A stretch of DNA of 64,000 nucleotides from Flavobacterium limicola (GCF_003634755.1 NZ_RBXA01000001.1:868001-932000); one strand, 5' to 3'; counted from the stretch's first letter, positions 46,441 through 56,284 are shown. Numbers and translations are program-made. The notes: generated by a model from the sequence alone, not told the origin.

Positions 46441-49065
46441 ATGAAAAAACCTAATTTATTAATCAGGCAAATAGGCATGATTGTAGCTTTACTGCTATTT
46501 AATCTTTCTTTTGCACAAAATGCTACCGTAACAGGAGTGGTTTCGGATGTTAATGGAGCACCAATACCCGGTGTTAATATTTTGATTAAAGATTCGTCAA
46601 AGTCAGTTGTGACAGATATTGATGGAAAATATAATTTTTTAAATCTTCAAAATGGTACTTTTGACTTTATTGCTTCATACATTGGTTACAAAAATGTTGA
46701 GTTTAAAATTGATGTAAATGGAAATGTGATTAAAAATATTACATTAATCGAAGATACTAATGTGCTTGATGATGTTATAATTACTGGTGTAATTAATCCA
46801 AGAACAAAAATTAAATCGAGTGTTTCTATTACATCAATGAATACAAAGGAAATTGAGCAATCTGCACCAAGATCAACTGCTGAGATTTTTAGGACTATTC
46901 CAGGAATACGTTCAGAATCATCAGGAGGAGAAGGTAATTCCAATATTTCGGTCCGTGGGGTGCCAATATCATCTGGAGGTTCCAAATATTTACAAATTCA
47001 AGAAGATGGGCTTCCAGTTTTATTATTTGGAGATATTGCTTTTGCAACAGCCGATATCTTTACAAGGTTTGATGGGAACGTAGCCAGAATTGAAGCTATT
47101 CGTGGAGGCTCAGCTTCAACATTGTCTTCAAATTCTCCTGGAGGAATTATCAATTTTATTAGTAAAACAGGGAAAACTGAAGGAGGAACTTTGAGTACTA
47201 CTTTTGGGCTAGATTATGAAAACTTCAGAACAGATTTAGATTATGGGACTAAAATAGGTGATGGATTGTATTTTCATGTAGGTGGTTTTTACAGATCAGG
47301 TGAAGGTGTTAGAAAAACAGGATTTAATAGCAATAATGGCGGTCAAGTAAAATTCAATGTTACAAAAGAATTCGAAAAAGGATTAGTAACAGTTTATGCT
47401 AAATTTTTAAATGATAGAGCAGTAGCATATATGCCAATGCCTGTTCAGGTTTCTGGAACTAATGCAAATCCAAATTGGACAAGTGTAGATGGCTATGATG
47501 CTACACGAGGTGCTATGCAATCTATTTATTTAAACCATAATGTAGGACTTGGGACAGAAGGAAATGTAAGAAGAGAAAAAGTTGCTAATGGAATGCATCC
47601 TATTTCAAAATCCATAGGCGCAAATGCTACTTTTGATTTAGATAATAACTGGAAAGTTTCAGATAATTTACGTTACTCTGCAAACAGTGGTGGCTTTATA
47701 TCTCCTTTTCCTGCTGAATTGGGTACAGCTTCTGCTATCGCAAGTTCTTTTGGTGCGGGTGCAACGCTAAGTTATGCAAATGATGGGACTGCTTTTAATA
47801 CCCCTAATGGTTTAGTTGCTAGAGTTCATATGTTTGATACACAACTGAATGATATGAGTAATTTTATGAATGATTTGAGATTAACAAAAAAAATAGATAA
47901 TGTAGGAATCACTTTTGGGTTTTTCAAATCAATGCAAAATGTTTCAATGTCTTGGCTATGGAATTCTTACCTACAAGAAGTATCGGATACTAATCCTCGT
48001 TTAATTAATGTAACGGATGTTAATGGTAATCTCTTGTCAGAGAATGGCCTCTATGCTTATGGGACTCCTGCTTGGGGAAATTTAGCTAGAAATTACGACA
48101 CGCAGTATAATGTATCTGCGCCTTACGTAAATGTTTCATTTGATGCTTCTGAAAACCTTTCTTTTGAAGGTGGGGTACGATATGATAATGGAAAAGCCAC
48201 AGGTTCTTTTACCGGGGGGACAGCGACACAATATGACATCAATAATGATGGAGTATTATCTGCACCGGAAAACAATGTATTTGCTGTGAATACTGCTAAT
48301 GAAACTCCGGTTAATTATACTTACGACTATTTCTCTTACACGTTAGGTGGAAACTATTTGTTAAATGCGAAACAATCGTTATTTGCTAGAGTTAGTAGAG
48401 GCGCTTCTGCGAAGGCTGATAGAATTTTATTTAGCGGATTGGATTATTTAGACGGAAATAAAATCAATGCTCTTGACTTTTTAACGCAGACAGAAATTGG
48501 CTATAAACAAAAATTCGATAAAGGGTACCTTTATGCCACTGCCTTTAGTTCTAAAACAGATGAGCAAGCGGGTTATGAGGCTGGAGCAAATGTAATTAGA
48601 CAAAATAATTACAAATCTTTAGGATTAGAATTAGAGTCAGCGTATGATTTATCAGATAATTTGAACCTAAGAGGGTCTATGACGTATACGAAAGCAGAAA
48701 TTACATCCGGCACTGATGAAGGAAATGAGCCAAGAAGACAGCCTAAATTAATGTATGGTGTAATGCCAACGTTTAAATTTATGGATAGAAAAAATACATT
48801 AGGATTAAGTTTTATTGGGCAGACTAAAGCCTTTGCTCAAGATTCAAATCAACTCGTAATGAATGGTTTTGTAATTGTAAATGGTTTTGTTGAAGTTGGT
48901 TTGACAAAAGGGTTATCAGTAAATCTTTCTGGTAATAACATATTCAATACATTAGCAATTACGGAGTCAGAAGAAGGAAGTATAACGGAGAATACGGTAA
49001 ACTACGTAAGAGCAAGATCATTAACCGGAAGATCAATTTCTATGGCCTTGTCTTATAGATTTTAA
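46441..49065 (+). CDS. TonB-dependent outer-membrane receptor for a sugar
   Basis: The 874-residue protein has a signal peptide (about 1-25), a carboxypeptidase-regulatory-like beta domain (about 28-105, with GVVSDVNGAPIPGVNI), a plug domain (about 120-235, with RGVPISSGGS and IRGGSASTLSSNSPGGIINFI) and a 22-strand barrel that ends YRF. There is no SusD partner gene beside it. With the downstream transporter, glycosidase and kinase it probably imports a small sugar across the outer membrane using TonB energy. Plug and barrel look intact. Confidence 0.93.
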   Translation: MKKPNLLIRQIGMIVALLLFNLSFAQNATVTGVVSDVNGAPIPGVNILIKDSSKSVVTDIDGKYNFLNLQNGTFDFIASYIGYKNVEFKIDVNGNVIKNITLIEDTNVLDDVIITGVINPRTKIKSSVSITSMNTKEIEQSAPRSTAEIFRTIPGIRSESSGGEGNSNISVRGVPISSGGSKYLQIQEDGLPVLLFGDIAFATADIFTRFDGNVARIEAIRGGSASTLSSNSPGGIINFISKTGKTEGGTLSTTFGLDYENFRTDLDYGTKIGDGLYFHVGGFYRSGEGVRKTGFNSNNGGQVKFNVTKEFEKGLVTVYAKFLNDRAVAYMPMPVQVSGTNANPNWTSVDGYDATRGAMQSIYLNHNVGLGTEGNVRREKVANGMHPISKSIGANATFDLDNNWKVSDNLRYSANSGGFISPFPAELGTASAIASSFGAGATLSYANDGTAFNTPNGLVARVHMFDTQLNDMSNFMNDLRLTKKIDNVGITFGFFKSMQNVSMSWLWNSYLQEVSDTNPRLINVTDVNGNLLSENGLYAYGTPAWGNLARNYDTQYNVSAPYVNVSFDASENLSFEGGVRYDNGKATGSFTGGTATQYDINNDGVLSAPENNVFAVNTANETPVNYTYDYFSYTLGGNYLLNAKQSLFARVSRGASAKADRILFSGLDYLDGNKINALDFLTQTEIGYKQKFDKGYLYATAFSSKTDEQAGYEAGANVIRQNNYKSLGLELESAYDLSDNLNLRGSMTYTKAEITSGTDEGNEPRRQPKLMYGVMPTFKFMDRKNTLGLSFIGQTKAFAQDSNQLVMNGFVIVNGFVEVGLTKGLSVNLSGNNIFNTLAITESEEGSITENTVNYVRARSLTGRSISMALSYRF

Positions 49066-49096
49066 TAAAATGTTTCATGATTAGTTAATTGTTGGG

Positions 49097-49133
49097 CAAT
49101 TCCTATATTTTTAAATATAGGAGTTGTTTTTTT
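49097..49133 (+). terminator. Terminator inside the sugar operon
   Basis: CAATTCCTATATTT (49097-49110) pairs with AAATATAGGAGTTG (49113-49126), one G-T pair, with a two-base loop and then seven T. It lies between the receptor and transporter genes; with no clear promoter after it, it probably lowers, rather than stops, downstream expression. Confidence 0.85.
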
Positions 49134-49156
49134 AAAATTAAAAAAAGAATAGGAGC

Positions 49157-50533
49157 ATGTTTAAAAAGGTAAAACTCAATTTTTGGCAAATATGGAATAT
49201 GAATTTTGGGTTTTTCGGAATTCAATTCAGTTTCGGGTTGCAACAAAGTAACATGAGTGCGATTTATAAATATTTAGGAGCTGATGAAGGAAGTTTGCCT
49301 ATGTTATGGCTTGCAGGACCTATTACAGGTTTAATAATTCAGCCTATTGTAGGAGCGATTAGTGATGGCACCTGGTCGCCAAAATTTGGTCGCCGAAAAC
49401 CATTTTTCCTTATCGGAGCTTTAATATCAAGTTTTGCGTTGCTGGTCATGCCTTTTTCTAATTCTATTTTTATGGCTGCGAGTTTGCTATGGATTTTAGA
49501 TGCTGCAAATAATTTAGCCATGGAGCCTTATCGTGCTTTTGTAGCTGACAAATTAGATGAAAAACAACAATCATTAGGTTTTTTAATGCAGAGTTTCTTT
49601 ACAGGATTAGGTATTACATTGGCTAATTTTACACCTGCTATTTTAGTAGCATTAGGGGTTTTGGCAATTACGGATAAATTATCGAATGGGATTCCAACGT
49701 ATACTTATTGGGCTTTTTTCATTGGAGCATTTGCTTCTATTGTATCAGTTCTGATTTCAGTTTTTACAACAAAAGAATATCCGCCTACTGACGAGGAGTT
49801 AGCATTGATTAATGAAAAGAAAAAGCAAAATATTTTTAATACCGTTTTAGTTGACATTGTAAAGGCTTTCCAAACAATGCCCTTAACAATGAAACAATTA
49901 ATACCTGTTAAATTCTTTACTTGGTATGCTATGTTTTGTTATTGGCAATACATCACATCTACACTTTCAATATCTATTTACAATACCACAGATCAGGCAT
50001 CACAAGGGTTTTCTGAAGCACAATTGTTGACAGGTAGCTTAAATGGGACCTATAATATAATTTGTTTTATGGTTGCTTTTTTACTGGTTCCTTTAGCACT
50101 TAAAATTGGGGCAAAAGGAGTTCATTTTTTTGCTTTATTATTAGGCGGAATAGGTTTATTGAGTATTCCGTTTTTAAACAATGTAGATGTTCTATTTGTA
50201 ATGCACAATCCGTTTGGAGAAAACGTTGCAGTGACCACCATCTTTTTATACTCATTTGGTTTAGGGATTTCTTGGGCTTCAATGATGGCTATGCCTTATC
50301 AGCTTTTGGCTGGTTCTATTCCAAAAGATAAAACAGGCATTTATATGGGGATTTTTAATATGTTTATTGTAATACCAATGGCGATTCAAGTGTTGACAAT
50401 GCAATATTTTGTGTATGATTTATTAGGAAGGAATCCATTGAATGTGATTAAATTAGCGGGTGTTTTTTTAATTTTTGGGGCAATTTTCACTCTTTTTATC
50501 ACTGTTAAAAATAGAAAAGAAGCGATAGTATGA
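49157..50533 (+). CDS. MFS sugar transporter (SLC45/sucrose-type)
   Basis: The 458-residue inner-membrane protein has about twelve hydrophobic segments. The first cytoplasmic loop has FGRRKPF, the RxGRRKPF-type motif of SLC45, plant SUC and related sugar:proton symporters. An early PIVGAISDG segment also fits this group. It probably takes the sugar from the periplasm, after the TonB receptor, into the cell. The stop overlaps the next start by four bases (ATGA). Confidence 0.88.
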   Translation: MFKKVKLNFWQIWNMNFGFFGIQFSFGLQQSNMSAIYKYLGADEGSLPMLWLAGPITGLIIQPIVGAISDGTWSPKFGRRKPFFLIGALISSFALLVMPFSNSIFMAASLLWILDAANNLAMEPYRAFVADKLDEKQQSLGFLMQSFFTGLGITLANFTPAILVALGVLAITDKLSNGIPTYTYWAFFIGAFASIVSVLISVFTTKEYPPTDEELALINEKKKQNIFNTVLVDIVKAFQTMPLTMKQLIPVKFFTWYAMFCYWQYITSTLSISIYNTTDQASQGFSEAQLLTGSLNGTYNIICFMVAFLLVPLALKIGAKGVHFFALLLGGIGLLSIPFLNNVDVLFVMHNPFGENVAVTTIFLYSFGLGISWASMMAMPYQLLAGSIPKDKTGIYMGIFNMFIVIPMAIQVLTMQYFVYDLLGRNPLNVIKLAGVFLIFGAIFTLFITVKNRKEAIV

Positions 50534-51708
50534 TGAAAAATATAGATTATAAAAAAGCAATTGAATTATTGCAAAATGCTTCGTCTAAAGAAGGATTTTT
50601 AGCAAGCGCTCAAAACATTTCAAATTACAAAAGAGTTTGGGCTAGAGATGGAGTAATATGTGGTTTGGCAGCTTTAGCTTCAGCTGATGAAAAATTGATT
50701 GAGACCTTTGGGAACACATTAGAAACATTAGCAAAAAATCAGCATCATAATGGTACAATTCCCTCAAATGTAATGACAGATGGAGATGTTGTAGAAGTTA
50801 GTTATGGAGGTTTAGCTGGAAGGGTTGATGCAGTGACTTGGTTTATTATTGGTGCTTGTCAATACGCTTTTTATAAAAAGGACGAGGCATTTATTCAAAA
50901 ATATGATAGTAACATTCAAAAGTGTTTGCAGCTTTTAGAAGCATGGGAATTTAATAATAAACATTTGCTTTATGTACCTCTTTCTGGAAATTGGGCGGAT
51001 GAATACATAACGGATGGTTATGTATTATATGATCAATTATTGCGATTATGGGCTCTGAAAAGTTATAATTATTTTTGTAAAAGTGATTTGATTGCAAGTA
51101 AAATTGAACAAATAACAGAACAGTTAGTAATTAATTTTTGTCCTGATTCAGTAGGAGAGAAATACCATGAAAGGGCATACAAGGAAGCTAATATTCAAAA
51201 TTTTATGCCTTGTTCGTTTTCGCCAGCGGGTTATAAAATGCAGTTTGATGCTTTTGCAAATTCCTTAGCGCTACTTTTAAATATAGGGACAACTGCGCTT
51301 CAAGAAAATATTTTGTCATATTCTTTAGGTTTAAAAAACAAAATGCCATTAAAGTTATTACCCGCTTTCTGGCCGGCAATAAAAGAAAATGATGTAGACT
51401 GGAACTTGCTTAAGAATAATTATAAATACGAATTCAGGAACTTTCCAAACGAATTTCATAATGGTGGAAGTTGGTCAATGGTTAATGGGTTTTATGGACT
51501 TGCGTTATTGAATTCAACAAAAAAAGAAGAAGCTATTGAAATACTGGAAGCTATAAATGCTATTAATAAAATTGAGAATTATAGTTTTTATGAAAATTTC
51601 AACAGTAAAACCCAATTGCCTAATGGGGTTTCATATTGCGCATGGAGCGCAGCTGCAACCGTAATGTTGCATCAAAGTATTTATAGTGATTTTAAATATT
51701 TAGTTTAA
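50530..51708 (+). CDS. Glycoside hydrolase with alpha/alpha-barrel (amylo-alpha-1,6-glucosidase or GH100-like)
   Basis: The 392-residue protein has no signal peptide, so it acts in the cytoplasm. RVWARDG (about 34-40) and EFHNGGSWSMVNGF (about 317-330) are the conserved acid-bearing segments of alpha/alpha-barrel glycosidases. Databases usually name this group amylo-alpha-1,6-glucosidase. The HNGGSW segment also resembles GH100 neutral invertases. With a sucrose-type transporter before and a PfkB kinase after, intracellular sucrose hydrolysis is my preferred idea, but it is inference; glycogen debranching and other specificities remain possible. Confidence 0.72.
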   Translation: MMKNIDYKKAIELLQNASSKEGFLASAQNISNYKRVWARDGVICGLAALASADEKLIETFGNTLETLAKNQHHNGTIPSNVMTDGDVVEVSYGGLAGRVDAVTWFIIGACQYAFYKKDEAFIQKYDSNIQKCLQLLEAWEFNNKHLLYVPLSGNWADEYITDGYVLYDQLLRLWALKSYNYFCKSDLIASKIEQITEQLVINFCPDSVGEKYHERAYKEANIQNFMPCSFSPAGYKMQFDAFANSLALLLNIGTTALQENILSYSLGLKNKMPLKLLPAFWPAIKENDVDWNLLKNNYKYEFRNFPNEFHNGGSWSMVNGFYGLALLNSTKKEEAIEILEAINAINKIENYSFYENFNSKTQLPNGVSYCAWSAAATVMLHQSIYSDFKYLV

Positions 51709-51713
51709 AAAAA

Positions 51714-52640
51714 ATGAAAAAATCTATTGATATAATTTGTATTGGGGAAGTTTTAATTGATTTTATTGGTCATCAAATTGATACTTCAATAAATAGAACT
51801 AAAGATTTTCACCGATTTTTAGGTGGATCCCCTACAAATGTTGCTGTTAATGCAACAAGATTAGGCTTGAATTCAGTTTTAGTAGCCACTTGCGGTCAAG
51901 ATGGATTAGGAGAATATATTGTTCGTAAATTGAAGGCGAATAATGTTATTACTTCTCATGTAAAAAAAATTGATCATATGCCAACTTCGGTAATATTTGT
52001 CTCTAAATCTACGGGAACTCCTGATTTTATTCCATTTAGAGAAGCTGACTCTCAAATTGACCCGAGTCAAATTACAGATGATTTACTAGAAAGTGCTAAA
52101 ATTTTTCATACAACTTGTTTCGCATTAAGTAAAGATCCTGCTCGCACCACGATTCTTGAAAGTGCTAAAAGAGCGAAGCAATTGGGACTGAAAACAAGTA
52201 TTGATATTAATTTTTCGGAACGAATTTGGAATGATAGAGACGAAGCTAAATTGGTATTAAAAGAGTATTTAGCAACGGATCCTTTAGTGAAACTAAGTGA
52301 AGACGACTGCTATAGGTTGTTTTCAGAATCAAAAACGGAAGATTTTATTTTTGAATATTTTCATAATTTGGGCGCTTCAACTATTTGCTTGACAAAAGGG
52401 AAAGAAGGAGTAGTTTTATCAGACAAAAAATTTGGGCTTTTTCATCAAAAAGCAATTCCAGTTCTTGAGATAAAAGATGCCACAGGTGCAGGTGATGCTT
52501 TTTGGACAGGTTTTTTGTATGCACAGCTTTTGAATAAAAATTTTAATGATACTATTACTATAGCGCAAAAACTTGCAGTGCTGAAATTACAAAACGTTGG
52601 TAGGCTTCCTGCTGATATTGACATTAGTTCTTTTATATAA
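51714..52640 (+). CDS. PfkB-family sugar kinase, fructokinase-like
   Basis: The 308-residue protein is a ribokinase-fold kinase. GGSPTNVAVNATRLG (about 38-52) and the DATGAGDAFWTGFL signature near 256 with catalytic Asp are intact. Bacterial fructokinases share these regions. Two steps before it in the locus are a sugar transporter and a glycosidase, so it probably phosphorylates the freed fructose. It starts 5 bp after the glycosidase stop. Other PfkB substrates cannot be excluded from sequence alone. Confidence 0.88.
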   Translation: MKKSIDIICIGEVLIDFIGHQIDTSINRTKDFHRFLGGSPTNVAVNATRLGLNSVLVATCGQDGLGEYIVRKLKANNVITSHVKKIDHMPTSVIFVSKSTGTPDFIPFREADSQIDPSQITDDLLESAKIFHTTCFALSKDPARTTILESAKRAKQLGLKTSIDINFSERIWNDRDEAKLVLKEYLATDPLVKLSEDDCYRLFSESKTEDFIFEYFHNLGASTICLTKGKEGVVLSDKKFGLFHQKAIPVLEIKDATGAGDAFWTGFLYAQLLNKNFNDTITIAQKLAVLKLQNVGRLPADIDISSFI

Positions 52641-52735
52641 TTAGAGTAATAAACCTCCGAAAGTTATTCTTATTAGAATTTATTTCCTTTCTATGTTTTT
52701 TTTTTTAACTTTATAGTCAACTTAAATTTTCGGAT

Positions 52736-53161
52736 ATGACTGTAAATCAAATATTAAGCACAAAAGGGAAGGAAGTTTATTCCATACTTTCGACAAACAC
52801 TGTTTACGAAGCATTGACAGTGATGAGCGAAAAAAACATTGGGGCAATTCTTATTATTGAAGATGCTATCCTGAAAGGAATTTTGTCTGAAAGAGATTAT
52901 GCTCGAAAAATTGTTTTGAAAGCGAAAACTTCTAAGAAGGCCTTCGTTCATGAAATTATGGAAACTGATATAATCACTGTAAAACCATCAGATAATTTAG
53001 AATATTGCATGGAGTTAATGAGTACTAAAAGGGTAAGGCATTTGCCTGTTTTAGATAATGATATTGTAATTGGGATTATCTCTATAAGTGACGTGGTAAA
53101 AGCTATAATCGATATGCAAAAAGACACCATCCAACATTTAAATTCTTACATTACACAATAA
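52736..53161 (+). CDS. CBS-domain pair protein
   Basis: The 141-residue protein is little more than two CBS domains. The first ends in KGILSERDYARK and the second has VRHLPVLDNDIVIGIISISDVVKAI, the usual adenosyl-nucleotide-binding pattern. Such stand-alone pairs sense AMP, ATP or SAM and act on partner proteins, but the partner is unknown. It follows the sugar operon by 95 bp and has its own terminator. Confidence 0.92.
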   Translation: MTVNQILSTKGKEVYSILSTNTVYEALTVMSEKNIGAILIIEDAILKGILSERDYARKIVLKAKTSKKAFVHEIMETDIITVKPSDNLEYCMELMSTKRVRHLPVLDNDIVIGIISISDVVKAIIDMQKDTIQHLNSYITQ

Positions 53162-53186
53162 AAAGAATTAAAAAAGTTGTAATCAT

Positions 53187-53218
53187 AAAAAGCTATATTT
53201 ACTGTAGCTTTTTTTTTT
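53187..53218 (+). terminator. Terminator after the CBS gene
   Basis: AAAAAGCTA (53187-53195) pairs with TAGCTTTTT (53205-53213) around nine bases, then a further T run. Confidence 0.88.
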
Positions 53219-53288
53219 GGAATTAAAATAGGCTTGTTTTTATGCAAAAGAATGGGTGAAAAGTCCTCTTTTTTTAAATCAAGACTCT

Positions 53289-53296
53289 TATCTTTG
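53289..53296 (+). promoter_or_regulatory. Probable maeB promoter (-7 box)
   Basis: TATCTTTG matches TAnnTTTG exactly, 24 bases before the start codon. No -33 TTG at the normal distance. Confidence 0.5.
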
Positions 53297-53320
53297 TAAG
53301 CTAGAATAAAATCTAAAAAA

Positions 53321-55603
53321 ATGAACAAAAATAGCAAAAGAAGAGAAGCATTATTATACCACGCAAAGCCTACTCCAGGTAAAATTCAAGTAGTTCCGAC
53401 TAAGAAATATGCAACACAAAGAGATTTGTCTTTGGCTTATTCTCCTGGCGTAGCTGAGCCGTGTTTAGAAATTGCGAAAGACGTAAACAACGTTTATAAA
53501 TATACCGCAAAAGGAAATTTAGTTGCTGTAATCACAAATGGAACTGCAGTTTTAGGATTGGGTGACATTGGTCCGGAAGCATCAAAACCGGTGATGGAAG
53601 GTAAAGGATTGTTGTTTAAAATTTTTGCTGATATTGATGTGTTTGATATCGAAATTGGAACAAAAGATATTGAAGAATTCATCCAGACGGTTAAAAATAT
53701 AGCGCCTACTTTTGGTGGAATTAACTTAGAAGATATTAAAGCACCAGAGTCTTTTGAAATTGAAAGACGATTGGTGGAAGAATTGAATATTCCTGTAATG
53801 CACGATGATCAGCATGGTACAGCCATCATATTGTCTGCAGCATTATTGAATGCTTTAGAATTAGCAGATAAAAAAGCAGAAGATGTGAAGTTAGTAGTTT
53901 CAGGAGCCGGTTCTGCAGCTCTTGCCTGTGCAGATTTGTATGTTTTGTTGGGGGTAAAAATAGAAAATATATTAATGTTCAACAGTAAAGGAGTCTTGAC
54001 TAAGGACAATGCCTCCTTGTCTGTTTTACAGCAAAAATATGCAAAAGACATAAAACCAATGAGTCTTGAAGAAGCATTAGTTAATGCTGATGTTTTCTTG
54101 GGATTGTCAACAGGAGATATTATGTCTCCGCAAATGCTATTGGGAATGGCTGATAATCCGATTGTTTTTGCCATGGCAAATCCTGATCCGGAAATAGACT
54201 ATAATCTTGCAGTTGCAACTCGTAAAGATGTAATCATGGCTACCGGTCGTTCGGATTATCCTAATCAGGTAAATAACGTTCTTGGATTTCCTTATATTTT
54301 TAGAGGTGCATTAGATGTGCGTGCAACAAAAATTAATGAAGCCATGAAGATGGCCGCCGTGAGAGCATTGGCCTCATTGACTAAAGAATCTGTTCCGGAA
54401 CAAGTAAATGTTGCTTATGGTGCGACAAAATTAAATTTTGGACGAGAATATATTATTCCTAAACCTTTTGACCCAAGATTAATAGCTATTGTTGCACCGG
54501 CTGTGGCCAAAGCAGCAATGGATTCCGGAGTTGCTTTGAATCCTATTATAGATTGGAAAAAGTACGAAGACGAACTTTTAGATCGTTTAGGAAATGATAA
54601 TAAAATGGTTCGTTTGATTGCCAATAGAGCTAAGATGGATCCTAAAAGAATTGTTTTTGCAGAGGCGGATCATTTAGATGTTCTTAAAGCAGCACAAATT
54701 GTGTTCGAAGAAGGAATAGGTTTTCCAATTTTATTAGGGAACAAAGAAATTATTTTAGAATTAAAAGAAGAAATTGGTTTTGATGCCGATGTTCCAATCA
54801 TTGATCCAAAAATTAAAGAAGAAGAGTCCAGAAGAAATAGATTTGCTACAACCTACTGGTCATCCAGACAAAGACGAGGGATATCCTTGTTAGATGCTCA
54901 AAAATTAATGCGTGAAAGAAACTATTTTGCGGCCATGATGGTCAATGAAGGAGAGGCAGACGCTTTAGTAACGGGGCATTCCAGAAGTTACCCATCTGTT
55001 GTGAAACCAATGTTGCAACTTATCGAAAAAGCGCCGGGAGCATCCATTGTTGCTACTGCAAATATTATGATGACGGCTCGTGGGCCAATGTTTTTGTCAG
55101 ATACTGCCATAAACATTAATCCTTCAGCAGACGATTTAGCTAAAATTGCGATTATGACTGCAAAAACTGCAAAAATGTTTGGTGTTGAGCCCGTAATTGC
55201 AATGATATCATATTCTAATTTTGGTTCTTCAACAAATGATAGTGCTAGTAAAGTTAGAGAAGCGGTAACGTATTTGCATAAAAATTATCCAGAGATAGTT
55301 ATTGATGGCGAACTTCAGGCTGATTTTGCACTGAACCCAGAAATGCTAAAAGAAAAATTTCCTTTTTCTAAATTAGCGGGAAAAAAAGTAAACACATTGA
55401 TTTTTCCAAATCTTGAATCCGCAAATATTACTTATAAGCTTTTGAAAGAATTGAATAAGGTAGACTCAATAGGACCTATAATGTTAGGAATGGGAAAACC
55501 AGTTCATATATTTCAATTGGGTGCCAGTGTGGAGGAAATGGTTAATATGGCAGCTATTGCCGTGATAGATGCTCAAGAAAAAGACAAGAAAATAATAAAA
55601 TAA
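53321..55603 (+). CDS. maeB: NADP-dependent malic enzyme with phosphotransacetylase-like domain
   Basis: MaeB converts malate to pyruvate and CO2, making NADPH. The 760-residue protein has the malic enzyme half (about 1-425) with TNGTAVLGLGDIG, MHDDQHGTAI and the GAGSAA nucleotide loop, and a C-terminal half (about 430-755) like phosphotransacetylase. In MaeB the second half serves in regulation by acetyl-CoA and does not catalyse transfer. Length and order match E. coli MaeB. Confidence 0.96.
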   Translation: MNKNSKRREALLYHAKPTPGKIQVVPTKKYATQRDLSLAYSPGVAEPCLEIAKDVNNVYKYTAKGNLVAVITNGTAVLGLGDIGPEASKPVMEGKGLLFKIFADIDVFDIEIGTKDIEEFIQTVKNIAPTFGGINLEDIKAPESFEIERRLVEELNIPVMHDDQHGTAIILSAALLNALELADKKAEDVKLVVSGAGSAALACADLYVLLGVKIENILMFNSKGVLTKDNASLSVLQQKYAKDIKPMSLEEALVNADVFLGLSTGDIMSPQMLLGMADNPIVFAMANPDPEIDYNLAVATRKDVIMATGRSDYPNQVNNVLGFPYIFRGALDVRATKINEAMKMAAVRALASLTKESVPEQVNVAYGATKLNFGREYIIPKPFDPRLIAIVAPAVAKAAMDSGVALNPIIDWKKYEDELLDRLGNDNKMVRLIANRAKMDPKRIVFAEADHLDVLKAAQIVFEEGIGFPILLGNKEIILELKEEIGFDADVPIIDPKIKEEESRRNRFATTYWSSRQRRGISLLDAQKLMRERNYFAAMMVNEGEADALVTGHSRSYPSVVKPMLQLIEKAPGASIVATANIMMTARGPMFLSDTAININPSADDLAKIAIMTAKTAKMFGVEPVIAMISYSNFGSSTNDSASKVREAVTYLHKNYPEIVIDGELQADFALNPEMLKEKFPFSKLAGKKVNTLIFPNLESANITYKLLKELNKVDSIGPIMLGMGKPVHIFQLGASVEEMVNMAAIAVIDAQEKDKKIIK

Positions 55604-55641
55604 ATTTAGTTTAATATTCTGTACTCCAGAAGATAGTTAAA

Positions 55642-55684
55642 TTGATGAAAATAATTAAAAGGTATGCTAATTTTGTTATATTTG
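55642..55684 (+). promoter_or_regulatory. Possible ruvA-sprA promoters
   Basis: Two overlapping -7 boxes lie ahead of ruvA: TAATTTTG (55668-55675) and TATATTTG (55677-55684), both exact TAnnTTTG. TTG at 55642-55644 lies 23 bases before the first, at the upper spacing limit. Confidence 0.45.
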
Positions 55685-55702
55685 GTGATATATTTATAAT
55701 TC

Positions 55703-56284
55703 ATGATAGCACACATACAAGGAAAATTAGTAGAAAAATCACCAACACATATAATAATTGATTGTGGAGGGGTTGGTTATCACGTAAATATTTCCTTACA
55801 TACCTATTCTTTGCTTCCCAATACAGATTTTATAAAAGTGTATACGTATCTTCAAATAAAAGAAGATGCGCATACACTATTTGGTTTTGTAGAAAAATCA
55901 GAAAGAGAGATTTTTAAATTGTTATTATCCGTTTCCGGAATAGGAGCCAGTATAGCAAGAACAATGCTTTCTTCATTAGATCCAAAGCAAGTCACTAATG
56001 CGATTGCATCTGGAGATGTTGTAACAATACAATCTGCAAAAGGAATTGGCAGCAAAACGGCACAAAGAGTAATACTGGATTTAAAAGAAAAAGTATTAAA
56101 ATTGTATGATTTAGATGAAGTTTCTATGTCGCAAAGCAATACAAATCGAGATGAGGCGTTATCAGCTTTAGAAGTTTTGGGATTTGTACGAAAATCTTCA
56201 GAAAAAATTATAGAAAAGATTGTGAAAGAAGATCCAGAAGCTTCAGTAGAATCAATCATTAAAAAAGCTTTAAAAAACCTATAA
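55703..56284 (+). CDS. ruvA: Holliday junction branch migration protein RuvA
   Basis: RuvA tetramers hold the Holliday junction flat and load RuvB. The 193-residue protein has the N-terminal OB fold (MIAHIQGKLVEKSP), the helix-hairpin-helix region with SVSGIGASIARTMLS and AKGIGSKTAQRVILDLKEK, and a C-terminal RuvB-contact domain after a linker. Its direct neighbour sprA starts 25 bp later; this ruvA-sprA order is one I recall from other Flavobacteriaceae. Confidence 0.97.
   Translation: MIAHIQGKLVEKSPTHIIIDCGGVGYHVNISLHTYSLLPNTDFIKVYTYLQIKEDAHTLFGFVEKSEREIFKLLLSVSGIGASIARTMLSSLDPKQVTNAIASGDVVTIQSAKGIGSKTAQRVILDLKEKVLKLYDLDEVSMSQSNTNRDEALSALEVLGFVRKSSEKIIEKIVKEDPEASVESIIKKALKNL

Noticed and set aside
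46441-49065. SusCD-type polysaccharide utilisation locus
   Set aside because: No SusD gene follows the receptor and no surface glycanase is present, so a small-sugar uptake locus fits better.
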